NCBI GenBank assembly: GCA_013151975.1 | Contig: JAADHG010000076.1 | Span: 1-5,555, forward strand | DNA: 5,555 nucleotides | Source of the DNA: Chlorobiota bacterium | GTDB lineage: Bacteria; Bacteroidota; Bacteroidia; Flavobacteriales; Flavobacteriaceae | Reading direction: 5' to 3' | Shown here: in pieces, positions 1 to 5,555 of the stretch | How positions within the stretch are numbered: position 1 is the stretch's first letter | Layout of the letters: the number at the start of each line of letters is the position of its first letter | The notes under the pieces: generated by a model | The model's input: the letters and a program-made list of their open reading frames with translations, nothing else | The model's database searches: none | Told to the model about the DNA's origin: nothing | Program-made: the position numbers and the translations under genes

Positions 1-475
1 TTTCATTTGGAAATTTACGTGCTATTTTATTTGCTACTTTAGATAAGGCCTTGGTTGGTGCAATACCAACGCAGGTTGGAATGCCTGTCCATTTTAAAAT
101 ACGCCTTCGTATTTGATTTCCATAATCTTCAAAGTTGTAATTATCAAAGCCTTTAAACTCTAAAAAAGCTTCATCAATACTATAAATTTCAACATCTGGT
201 GTAAACTGTTCCAAGATTGACATCACACGACTACTCATATCACCATACAATGGATAGTTGGATGAAAATACCTGAATATCGTTTGCTTTAAAGAATCCTT
301 CATATTTAAATGCAGGCGCTCCCATAGGCAACCCTATGGATTTAGCTTCATCGCTACGTGAGATTACACAACCGTCATTATTTGATAAAATAGCAATAGG
401 TTTATTGCGCAATTTTGGATTAAATACGCGCTCACAAGAAGCATAAAAATTATTACAATCAACTAAAGCAAACAT
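1..475 (-). CDS. umuC: UmuC-type Y-family DNA polymerase (DNA polymerase V catalytic subunit), 5' part, cut by the window edge
   Basis: The frame is open from ATG at 475-473 to the left edge, giving the N-terminal 158 residues; E. coli UmuC has about 420, so well over half lies outside the window. Seen: the opening MFALVDCNNFYASCERVF with metal-binding Asp6, the SNNDGCVISRS fingers motif at about 31-41, FSSNYPLYGDMSSRVM at 70-85, the catalytic YSIDEAF at 98-104 with Asp101 and Glu102, and the VGIAPTKALSKVANK segment at 136-150. These match E. coli UmuC nearly position for position, including the numbering of the acidic residues, and favour UmuC over DinB. Family role: error-prone synthesis across DNA lesions in the cytoplasm, normally activated by the processed UmuD partner and RecA. 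Here no umuD lies directly upstream; the preceding gene is the M61 peptidase, 57 bp away on the same strand. No Shine-Dalgarno sequence is visible. The start is fixed by alignment of the conserved N-terminus. Confidence 0.95.
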   Translation of the reverse strand, partial: MFALVDCNNFYASCERVFNPKLRNKPIAILSNNDGCVISRSDEAKSIGLPMGAPAFKYEGFFKANDIQVFSSNYPLYGDMSSRVMSILEQFTPDVEIYSIDEAFLEFKGFDNYNFEDYGNQIRRRILKWTGIPTCVGIAPTKALSKVANKIARKFPNE

Positions 476-490
476 GTTTATAAAAGTACA

Positions 491-527
491 TTTTTTGCGT
501 CAGTTTTTTGTTGGAATTAACCGTTAA
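491..527. repeat. Direct repeat plus short palindrome in the gap before umuC
   Basis: Seen on the + strand: TTTTTTG occurs twice, at 491-497 and 504-510, separated by cgtcag, which gives a 13-bp period. Just beyond it lies the perfect inverted repeat TTAAC-C-GTTAA at 517-527. Both fall in the 57-bp gap between the M61 stop and the umuC start. Inference: an operator or promoter element controlling umuC is possible. The palindrome is not followed by a T-run in the minus direction, so it does not look like an intrinsic terminator. Short A/T repeats arise easily by chance in DNA of this composition, so confidence in a function is low. Confidence 0.3.
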
Positions 528-532
528 AATTA

Positions 533-2329
533 TTATTCTTTAGAATTTAACCAAGCGTCTCTATTTGCTTTTTGTACATCGTTTGCATCTTCAAATAAAG
601 CAATAATATATGAGTTACTTTCTTGTAACGTTACCGTAGTCTCTCTAGTGTTTCCAAGGCGTTCATATGTTATATTTACCACATCTGCAGGTTTAAATCT
701 ATTTATAATAGTATTAAAATCTAAGTCATCACTTAAAGTGAAATCACCAACTTTAATAATTTTGTCTCCATTTTCTAATCCAGCATTATATGCTGAAGAC
801 CCCATTTTAGTGTTTCTGGAAATTTTCCCTTCTCTAACACTAGCTCCAAAAGATACTTTGTTTTTATCTTGAGTTAAGGACACCCCAACATTGCTAAACA
901 AGCGTTTCATATCTGGCATATCACTTTTATAGATGTAATTATTGAAAAACTGATCGCCAAATTCTTGTCCTGCAAATGCATTTAGCGTGGTATGCAAATC
1001 CTTTACGGAATATGGTATTTCGTCTTTGCCAAAAGTATTCCAAACCAATTTCATAAAGTCGTCAAGATTCAAATCCTTTTCACGGAGTGATAAATCTAAA
1101 GCCAGCCCCAATACACTTCCATAAGAATAGTAGGAAATAAAGGTGTTGCTCCTATTGTTTGGATCTACTGATCGTGCTGCATCCACAAAAGGAGCTTGAT
1201 AGCTCATCTCTATGGGATTAAAGAAATTTCTCCCTGGCGAATTCCACACATAATTAAAGGTTCCTGATAAGCCTTTTATATAATCATCGTGACTCATTAG
1301 TCCGGCACGACACATCATTAATGCTGTATAATAGCTTGTAAAGCCTTCGGCAAACCAAAGTTCGCCACTCATATTTGCTTCTTCAAAATTGAATGGTTCT
1401 AACGCTTTTGGTCGTATGCGCTCTACATTCCAGCAATGGAAAAACTCATGCGCTACAGTACCAATATTTCGTTCCATGCCGCCTTCAGCTAGGCTTCTTG
1501 TAGAGGTTACAATTGTAGAATTACGATGCTCCATCCCATCTCCTGAAGCATTAGGAATATAGCATGCTAAAAACCGATATTCATTATAATCAAACTCTGG
1601 AAGTTCGCCAAAAACCGTTTTTTCTTGTAATACTATTTTCTTAACTTTTTCAAAATACTCGTCCAATTCAGCTTCTGTACCATTATGGTGTAGCACAAAA
1701 TTTATTGCTTGTCCATCTACCTCAAAAGAGCGTACACTATGGTTACTAATTTCGGTTGGGCTATCCATAAAATACTGTAAATCTCTAGCAGAATAGGTAT
1801 TCCCTTCATCATGCTTTAATTGCGTTGCAATTTTCCAGTTTAAATCTTCACGAACATTAAAGGTTACTTGCATTTCATCATTTTCTAAACTTGGTACATA
1901 CATAAATGTTGCAGGCATATTTAAATGTGCATGTGTTTCGTCTATTTGTGCATAGGTGCCTCCGCCACGATTAGCAAACAAGGTGTAATTTACATTTATA
2001 GTCCCATCATGCGCTTTTACTTTCCAAGAATAAGGATCTGGTCGTGTAACGTTCAATTCATTCCCATCACTATCAGTAATTTTTACAGCATATACATTTT
2101 TTGCAAACTCATGCAAAGCATAACGTCCTGGAGAGGTGCGACTCATTCTAAATTCTACTTCACCTGCTTTTAAATTAGTAAACGTCACATGTACAATAGC
2201 TTCATGATGCACCGCATTTTTAAAAGAAATAGTATAGGTTGAAGAAACCCCTTTTGATGTTTCTTTAGTATTAGTTTCTTTACAATTAAACAATGCTAAT
2301 AGTGATAATAGCAGAAGAAATTTTTGCAT
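533..2329 (-). CDS. M61 family zinc aminopeptidase-like lipoprotein with C-terminal PDZ domain
   Basis: 598 residues. Residues 1-16 form a lipoprotein signal: MQK, a hydrophobic stretch, then LFNC with candidate lipidated Cys16, predicting a membrane-anchored exported protein. The N-terminal beta-rich M61 domain spans roughly 30-200. The catalytic domain follows: a GDGMEH motif at 263-268, comparable to the substrate-recognition GxMEN loop of M1 enzymes; the zinc motif HEFFH at 294-298 within HEFFHCWNVERIRP; and the probable third zinc ligand Glu328 in LWFAEGFTSYY. A PDZ domain lies at about 490-568, with GLENGDKIIKVGD forming its C-terminal core. This is the standard architecture of the glycyl aminopeptidase family (MEROPS M61, clan MA), and all key residues are intact. 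Known members remove N-terminal residues, with a Gly/Ala preference in the characterised enzyme; the substrate here is unknown. The gene begins 29 bp after the HTH gene on the same strand and probably belongs to the same operon. The start is supported by the signal peptide directly at the N-terminus. Confidence 0.94.
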   Translation of the reverse strand: MQKFLLLLSLLALFNCKETNTKETSKGVSSTYTISFKNAVHHEAIVHVTFTNLKAGEVEFRMSRTSPGRYALHEFAKNVYAVKITDSDGNELNVTRPDPYSWKVKAHDGTINVNYTLFANRGGGTYAQIDETHAHLNMPATFMYVPSLENDEMQVTFNVREDLNWKIATQLKHDEGNTYSARDLQYFMDSPTEISNHSVRSFEVDGQAINFVLHHNGTEAELDEYFEKVKKIVLQEKTVFGELPEFDYNEYRFLACYIPNASGDGMEHRNSTIVTSTRSLAEGGMERNIGTVAHEFFHCWNVERIRPKALEPFNFEEANMSGELWFAEGFTSYYTALMMCRAGLMSHDDYIKGLSGTFNYVWNSPGRNFFNPIEMSYQAPFVDAARSVDPNNRSNTFISYYSYGSVLGLALDLSLREKDLNLDDFMKLVWNTFGKDEIPYSVKDLHTTLNAFAGQEFGDQFFNNYIYKSDMPDMKRLFSNVGVSLTQDKNKVSFGASVREGKISRNTKMGSSAYNAGLENGDKIIKVGDFTLSDDLDFNTIINRFKPADVVNITYERLGNTRETTVTLQESNSYIIALFEDANDVQKANRDAWLNSKE

Positions 2330-2358
2330 AGTATAAAATTTAAGGAACTAAGATAGTA

Positions 2359-2565
2359 TTAATCTTCTACGTATTCTAAAATATCACTTGGTTGACAGTC
2401 TAATGCTTTACAAATAGCTTCCAAAGTTGAAAACCGAACGGCTTTGGCTTTCCCTGATTTTAAAATAGAAAGGTTTGCTGTGGTAATCCCAACTATTTCA
2501 GCTAAGTCTTTGCTTTTCATTTTGCGCTTAGCAAGCATTACATCAAGATTTACAATAATTGACAT
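2359..2565 (-). CDS. Small Cro/CI (XRE)-type helix-turn-helix regulator, partner of DUF2975
   Basis: 68 residues, essentially a lone DNA-binding domain. Seen: helix 1 at about 5-15 (NLDVMLAKRKM), the helix-turn-helix at about 18-37 (KSKDLAEIVGITTANLSILKSG), then FSTLEAICKALDCQPSDILEY at 45-65, the typical closing pattern of this subfamily (HTH_26-like, resembling B. subtilis YozG). There is no sensor, dimerisation or membrane segment. The start ATG at 2565 lies 3 bp after the DUF2975 stop codon, so the two are almost certainly translated from the same message. From established knowledge, small HTH proteins of this type are found repeatedly next to DUF2975 membrane proteins, also in Firmicutes. 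Inference: it may regulate its own operon, and the membrane neighbour may influence it. No operator could be assigned with confidence. The HTH assignment is secure; the target is unknown. Confidence 0.92.
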   Translation of the reverse strand: MSIIVNLDVMLAKRKMKSKDLAEIVGITTANLSILKSGKAKAVRFSTLEAICKALDCQPSDILEYVED

Positions 2566-2568
2566 AGG

Positions 2569-3039
2569 TTAGATTGTTAAGTCGTTTTCTTCTTTTAAAA
2601 CTCCCCCGTTTTTAATAAAATCGGCAAAAACCAATAACCCAATACCAACTAATATGACAATAAAGGCTAGTATTAAATTATTTATTAGTTCATTTAATTT
2701 AAAGTCACTCATCACAATGATGATATAGACAATTCTACAAATTGCAAAACCGATAAATATCTTACCTGCTAATTTGAATTTCACTTCACTTTTATGATTA
2801 AAAAATCCGTCTTTTATAATGTATTTTATCCCTTGTTGTATCTTAAAAGATCCAATTACAATTAATACTAGAAGTGCTGTTAAAATGAGATTATTAAAAG
2901 AGCCTAGAACATTTTCATCATAAATTTTTGAATGGTAGAGATCTGGAATTACCAAAAAAACAATTTGAACACCAATTAAAATGGTAGTCATTATATTTAT
3001 AAAAACAAGCAATCGATATAAGAGTTTTACTTTTTTCAT
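2569..3039 (-). CDS. DUF2975 family integral membrane protein
   Basis: 156 residues from the ATG at 3039 (MKKVKLLYRL). Four membrane segments are visible at about 9-31, 48-66, 90-110 and 120-140, with a central loop at about 67-90 that carries KDGFFNHKSEVKF and a C-terminus reading GGVLKEENDLTI. That ending, together with the length and four-helix topology, is characteristic of DUF2975 proteins. An in-frame ATG at 3072 would add 11 residues (MNLHIIINLNN) and overlap the end of the DoxX-like gene by 23 bp. I prefer 3039 because it puts a basic stretch straight before the first helix and leaves a 10-bp gap after the upstream stop. The function of the family is not established. It is placed 3 bp before a small HTH gene, the usual partnership, which suggests a signalling or anti-regulator role by inference only. 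Confidence 0.9.
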   Translation of the reverse strand: MKKVKLLYRLLVFINIMTTILIGVQIVFLVIPDLYHSKIYDENVLGSFNNLILTALLVLIVIGSFKIQQGIKYIIKDGFFNHKSEVKFKLAGKIFIGFAICRIVYIIIVMSDFKLNELINNLILAFIVILVGIGLLVFADFIKNGGVLKEENDLTI

Positions 3040-3049
3040 ATTATTAAGA

Positions 3050-4297
3050 TTAATAATTATATGTAGATTCATTTACCCAATGAAACTTTCGATTAAGAAG
3101 TCTAAAATCTAATTCAGGCTTTCTTTTAAACTGAATGTATAGAGAATCTCCATCTAAAGTTCCTCTTAATTGCAATTGTTCTGGAGTATTAAACGTGTAC
3201 GAAAAACGCTGTGGTATTGAATCTGTATTACGTTTAAAAATTATGTCCTTTAACTCCTGTTTAATCTCAAATTGATATCTATCAATGGAATCATTCATTT
3301 TCTTAACTGCTGCTTTATGTTTATAATTCACAATTAAATATCGCCATTGATAGGAATCCGTTAACAAAGGCATTAATGTATCGTTGTTTTTTACAAATAA
3401 TTGAGATTCCCAAATACCATAAAACTCCGATTTTGATTTTAGCTGATCGTTAAGATCAAATCTAACAAAACCCTGAATAATAACTACTAGCGTTAGTACG
3501 ATTAAAACAAAAACCTTTGCTCCTGATATTGCTTTTTTGAAAGTTGCATTCATTTTAGGAACAAAATGATTTGTTTGTTCTACTGCTTTATTTTTGAAAA
3601 ATATATTTATCATACGATGTCTATCTGCAAACAATAAAACGGATGCCATTACAACTAGGTGTATCGAAAAAAGTTTAACAGGAATATCATAGGTAAAATT
3701 CATCACCGCTACATTTGTCATTACACCAATAATAATCATACTTCCTAGAGTGAGCGTTTTACGGTAAAGCAATAATACGCCTCCCAACACTTCAGCAAAA
3801 CCAATAAAAAAACTGTAGGCAAAGGAATGTCCCATAAAGGTCCACGCTAATCCCATTGGCGACATATTCCCTACAGGCTGTAAGAGTAATTCTAAACTTG
3901 CATCTGCAAATTGACCTTTAAATATTTTAACCATTCCATAGAGAAGCATTGCTAAGAATAAGAACACTCTGAGGATAACTTGAAACCAATAAAATAAGAT
4001 GTTATAAGAAAGTCGTTTTCGGTCTGAAATAGACCAAACTCCGCCTATAAGCAATGTTAAAACTAAATTTAATCCTAACCGCACATAATCAAAAGAACGA
4101 TCTCCACTACCAGTACTTCCCATTTGAAAATCGGCTCCCCAATACAGAATATATTTAGCAAACCAGCGTAGTGGCGCTTCTAAAAAAAGCGCTAAAAGTA
4201 ACAAGAGGATGAATAAAACAAAATATGTAAAGACGAACTTAAAGGCAATTTTATGTGTTAAAGGCCAATGCTTTTTTTGTGGTTGAGAAAAATTCAT
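3050..4297 (-). CDS. DoxX-like polytopic membrane protein with soluble C-terminal domain
   Basis: 415 residues. About seven membrane segments are visible, near 18-39, 73-92, 103-123, 155-177, 182-200, 205-224 and 260-278, followed by a hydrophilic domain of about 135 residues (280-415). The block WTFMGHSFAYSFFIGFAEV (152-170), then LGGVLLLYRKTLTLG and DIPVKLFSIHL (204-214), resembles the DoxX/SURF4-like four-helix fold, in which E169 and the following glycines are typical. The C-terminal part ends with DFRLLNRKFHWVNESTYNY; a closing FHWVNE motif recurs, from memory, in long DoxX-type proteins of Bacteroidota. DoxX-family proteins have been tied to quinone-linked oxidation or redox homeostasis in other organisms, but the function of this long form is unknown. 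It is the first gene of the leftward unit, 25 bp downstream of a good TAnnTTTG element's expected start, and is followed after 10 bp by the DUF2975 gene. The C-terminal domain reads like a small beta-rich domain (repeated LxLRGTLDGDSLYIQFKR pattern), but this is inference. Confidence 0.83.
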   Translation of the reverse strand: MNFSQPQKKHWPLTHKIAFKFVFTYFVLFILLLLLALFLEAPLRWFAKYILYWGADFQMGSTGSGDRSFDYVRLGLNLVLTLLIGGVWSISDRKRLSYNILFYWFQVILRVFLFLAMLLYGMVKIFKGQFADASLELLLQPVGNMSPMGLAWTFMGHSFAYSFFIGFAEVLGGVLLLYRKTLTLGSMIIIGVMTNVAVMNFTYDIPVKLFSIHLVVMASVLLFADRHRMINIFFKNKAVEQTNHFVPKMNATFKKAISGAKVFVLIVLTLVVIIQGFVRFDLNDQLKSKSEFYGIWESQLFVKNNDTLMPLLTDSYQWRYLIVNYKHKAAVKKMNDSIDRYQFEIKQELKDIIFKRNTDSIPQRFSYTFNTPEQLQLRGTLDGDSLYIQFKRKPELDFRLLNRKFHWVNESTYNY

Positions 4298-4301
4298 TTT
4301 A

Positions 4302-4316
4302 AATTGATTTTCAATT
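4302..4316. repeat. Short inverted repeat in the leader of the DoxX-like gene
   Basis: AATTGA and TCAATT are perfectly inverted around a TTT centre (arms 4302-4307 and 4311-4316). The repeat lies between the predicted promoter and the ATG at 4297, only a few bases before the start codon. It could be an operator for the HTH protein encoded in the same unit, or a weak leader hairpin. Its all-A/T arms, apart from one G/C pair, make chance occurrence plausible. Confidence 0.25.
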
Positions 4317-4327
4317 ATTTAAAGATG

Positions 4328-4355
4328 CAAATATAATAAAATTATCGTAAAACAA
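4328..4355 (-). promoter_or_regulatory. Predicted Bacteroidota-type promoter for the leftward operon
   Basis: Read on the minus strand, TTG (4355-4353) is followed after 17 nt by TATATTTG (4335-4328). This is an exact fit to the TAnnTTTG -7 element and to the TTG -33 element at a spacing accepted for Flavobacteriia (17-23 nt). The -7 element lies 30 bp before the ATG at 4297, leaving a 5' leader of roughly 25 nt. It would drive the DoxX-like, DUF2975, HTH and M61 genes. Confidence 0.62.
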
Positions 4356-4422
4356 TAATTTTTTATTCTTTTTAAATAATAATTAAAATTTTCTCTCCAT
4401 CAAAAAAAATACATTTTTTTAC

Positions 4423-4452
4423 TTTTCTCCTTATTCAATTTTTCTATTTTTG
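4423..4452 (+). promoter_or_regulatory. Predicted Bacteroidota-type promoter for the TonB-dependent receptor
   Basis: TATTTTTG at 4445-4452 is an exact match to the TAnnTTTG -7 element. The -33 position with a 19-nt spacer reads TTT (4423-4425), two of three consensus bases. The -7 element ends 18 bp before the ATG at 4471, so the leader would be only about 12-14 nt. That is too short to hold a cobalamin riboswitch, and no such structure or its conserved GCCACTG box is seen in the intergenic region. Confidence 0.55.
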
Positions 4453-4470
4453 CTCGCTTAAAATAACGAC

Positions 4471-5555
4471 ATGAACAATTTTAAGGCGCTATTATTACCC
4501 ATCCTTTTAGTGAGTCACTTTTTATTTTCACAAAACACCCAAAAACAAGAGAAGCTAGATTCTGTAATGATAACCTCAAGCAGAATTGACTTGCCCTTTA
4601 AAGAAAACTCAAGAACAATTACTATCATAACCTCTAAAACTATTGCACAAAGTCCAGCGACCAATGTTGCCGACCTATTGCAGCAAGTTGCCGGAATTGA
4701 TATACGACGTCGTGGTGTAAATGGCATGCAAGCCGATTTATACATTCGAGGTGGTAGCTTTGACCAAACACTTTTACTTATTGACGGTATTAAAGTTGAG
4801 GATGCACAAACAGGTCATCACACTATGAACATGGCATTACCCATTGAAGTTATTGAACGTATCGAAATCATAAAAGGTCCTGCCTCACGTGTCTTTGGGC
4901 AAAATGCCTTTACTGGAGCCATTAATATTGTGACTAAAAACAATGCAGAAAAAGTTAACGATGCTGGTTTTCAATTGGGTTCGTTTGGGCAAGAAAATGC
5001 AACAGTAACTGCTGGAGGGAATTTTGGCAACAGCTCAATTATTGCACATGCATCTATAAACACTTCCGATGGTTACCGATTTAATACCGATTTTAATAAT
5101 CAAAACTATTTTATAAAAGGAAGTTTCAATAAAAACAACACACCCATTGCTGTTATTGGATACTTTACCGAGCGTAAATTCGGGGCAAATGGGTTTTATG
5201 CGTCTCCAAAAGCTATACACCAATACGAAGAAACACAAAGCAGTTTGGTTGGTGTATCGTCGGTTTATAAAACTAAAAAACTAACCCTAAAACCACGCGT
5301 GTATTGGAAACGCAACCAGGATATGTATGTGTTTGTGCGTAAAAATCCTGCTATTTACAGGAATTTACATCAAACCAATAAAATTGGTGCAGAAGTAAAT
5401 GGATCTTTACAATCTAAAATAGGAACTACTGGCTTTGGTATAGACGTGGCAAAAGTATATTTGTCTAGTAATAATCTTGGAAATAGGAATCGAGATATGG
5501 TAACCGTGTTTTTAGAACATCGCTTTCAATTTTTAAATAAAAAATTGGATATTAC
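4471..5555 (+). CDS. TonB-dependent outer membrane receptor, BtuB-like, N-terminal part, cut by the window edge
   Basis: The frame is open from ATG 4471 to the right edge, giving 361 residues; the family is usually 600-700 long, so about half is present. Seen: a signal peptide (MNNFKALLLPILLVSHFLFS, cleavage near 20-21), a TonB-box-like KLDSVMITSSR at 28-38, and a plug domain at about 45-155 with ADLLQQVAGIDIRRRG (67-82), ADLYIRGGSFDQTLLLIDGIKV (88-109) and IERIEIIKGPASRVFGQNAFTGAINIVTK (128-156). Beta strands of the barrel begin after about 165. Role: energy-dependent uptake across the outer membrane, powered by TonB-ExbBD. The plug resembles BtuB-type cobalamin receptors and short ferrichrome/catecholate types. 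It lacks the SusC-type N-terminal carboxypeptidase-like extension. The substrate cannot be decided from this half, and no cobalamin riboswitch precedes it. The start is supported by the signal peptide and by the promoter 18 bp upstream. The downstream gene order is not visible. Confidence 0.93.
   Translation, partial: MNNFKALLLPILLVSHFLFSQNTQKQEKLDSVMITSSRIDLPFKENSRTITIITSKTIAQSPATNVADLLQQVAGIDIRRRGVNGMQADLYIRGGSFDQTLLLIDGIKVEDAQTGHHTMNMALPIEVIERIEIIKGPASRVFGQNAFTGAINIVTKNNAEKVNDAGFQLGSFGQENATVTAGGNFGNSSIIAHASINTSDGYRFNTDFNNQNYFIKGSFNKNNTPIAVIGYFTERKFGANGFYASPKAIHQYEETQSSLVGVSSVYKTKKLTLKPRVYWKRNQDMYVFVRKNPAIYRNLHQTNKIGAEVNGSLQSKIGTTGFGIDVAKVYLSSNNLGNRNRDMVTVFLEHRFQFLNKKLDI

Larger units (their letters stand above)
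1..4297 (-). other. Probable leftward operon: doxX-like, DUF2975, HTH, M61 peptidase, possibly umuC
   Basis: Five genes lie on one strand with gaps of 10, 3, 29 and 57 bp. There is one clear promoter, ahead of the first gene, and no GC-rich hairpin followed by a T-run in any gap. Co-transcription of the first four is likely. The larger, repeat-bearing gap before umuC leaves room for a separate damage-responsive promoter, although no good TTG/TAnnTTTG pair is seen there: the best is TACTTTTA, five bases before the ATG and lacking a -33 partner. Operon membership of umuC is therefore uncertain. Confidence 0.55.
4298..4470. other. Divergent intergenic region
   Basis: 173 bp of very AT-rich DNA separate the leftward DoxX-like gene from the rightward receptor gene. 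It holds the two back-to-back promoters, with -7 elements about 110 bp apart, several A- and T-tracts (for example 4402-4409 and 4414-4420) that may bend the DNA, and the small inverted repeat near 4302-4316. No open reading frame, tRNA or riboswitch-like structure is visible. Confidence 0.7.

Noticed and set aside
484..491. TACTTTTA on the minus strand as a -7 promoter element for umuC
   Set aside because: It misses the final G of TAnnTTTG, has no TTG at a suitable distance upstream, and would leave almost no leader before the ATG at 475.
535..546. ATTCT-TT-AGAAT inverted repeat at the M61 stop codon, considered as a terminator
   Set aside because: The arms are only five A/T-rich base pairs with a two-base loop, too small to form a stable hairpin, and no proper T-run follows.
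648..872. Plus-strand open frame of 74 codons
   Set aside because: It lies antisense within the PDZ-encoding end of the M61 gene, has no recognisable motif or promoter, and reads as a shadow of the real frame.
1925..2173. Plus-strand open frame of 82 codons
   Set aside because: It is antisense to the N-terminal domain of the M61 gene, with a Cys- and Ile-rich nonsense-like composition and no family resemblance.
4298..4470. Cobalamin riboswitch ahead of the BtuB-like receptor
   Set aside because: No conserved box or paired GC-rich stems are seen, and the predicted promoter leaves too short a leader.
4515..4745. Minus-strand open frame of 76 codons
   Set aside because: It is antisense to the signal peptide and plug of the TonB receptor, whose frame is strongly supported by motifs.
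5035..5238. Minus-strand open frame of 67 codons
   Set aside because: It is antisense to the receptor barrel region, with no motif, promoter or plausible product.

Overview
The window looks like a chromosomal segment from an AT-rich member of the Bacteroidota, most likely Flavobacteriia. The evidence is threefold. Both upstream promoters match the Bacteroidota sigma factor element TAnnTTTG. Start codons lack Shine-Dalgarno sequences and sit behind A/T-rich leaders. The protein families are typical of the group: a BtuB-like TonB-dependent receptor, a long DoxX-type membrane protein, an M61 PDZ lipoprotein, and a DUF2975/XRE-type HTH pair.

Layout: two divergent transcription units leave a 173-bp AT-rich intergenic region (4298-4470). 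Leftward (minus strand), in transcription order, are a DoxX-like polytopic membrane protein with a soluble C-terminal domain (3050-4297), a four-helix DUF2975 membrane protein (2569-3039), a 68-residue Cro/CI-type regulator (2359-2565), an M61 family metallopeptidase lipoprotein with a PDZ domain (533-2329), and the 5' part of umuC, the Y-family translesion polymerase subunit (1-475, running off the left edge). Gaps between these genes are 10, 3, 29 and 57 bp, and no credible intrinsic terminator is seen, so the first four genes probably form one operon. umuC may be read through from it or use its own promoter in the 57-bp gap. Rightward (plus strand) is the N-terminal 361 residues of a TonB-dependent outer membrane receptor (4471-5555, running off the right edge).

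How the genes may work together: DUF2975 and the small HTH protein are a recurrent pair and are probably functionally linked, with the regulator perhaps acting on its own operon. The M61 protein is predicted to be membrane-anchored on the periplasmic side. The TonB receptor imports a ligand, possibly a cobamide by resemblance to BtuB, but the sequence does not prove the substrate. UmuC is a DNA damage tolerance polymerase and has no obvious link to the envelope genes. Its usual partner umuD is not directly upstream.

No tRNA, rRNA, CRISPR array, insertion sequence or prophage signature was recognised. I see no strong evidence for a wholly new system. The points most worth a second look are the umuD-less position of umuC, the DUF2975/HTH pair embedded in an envelope operon, and the uncharacterised C-terminal domain of the DoxX-like protein.
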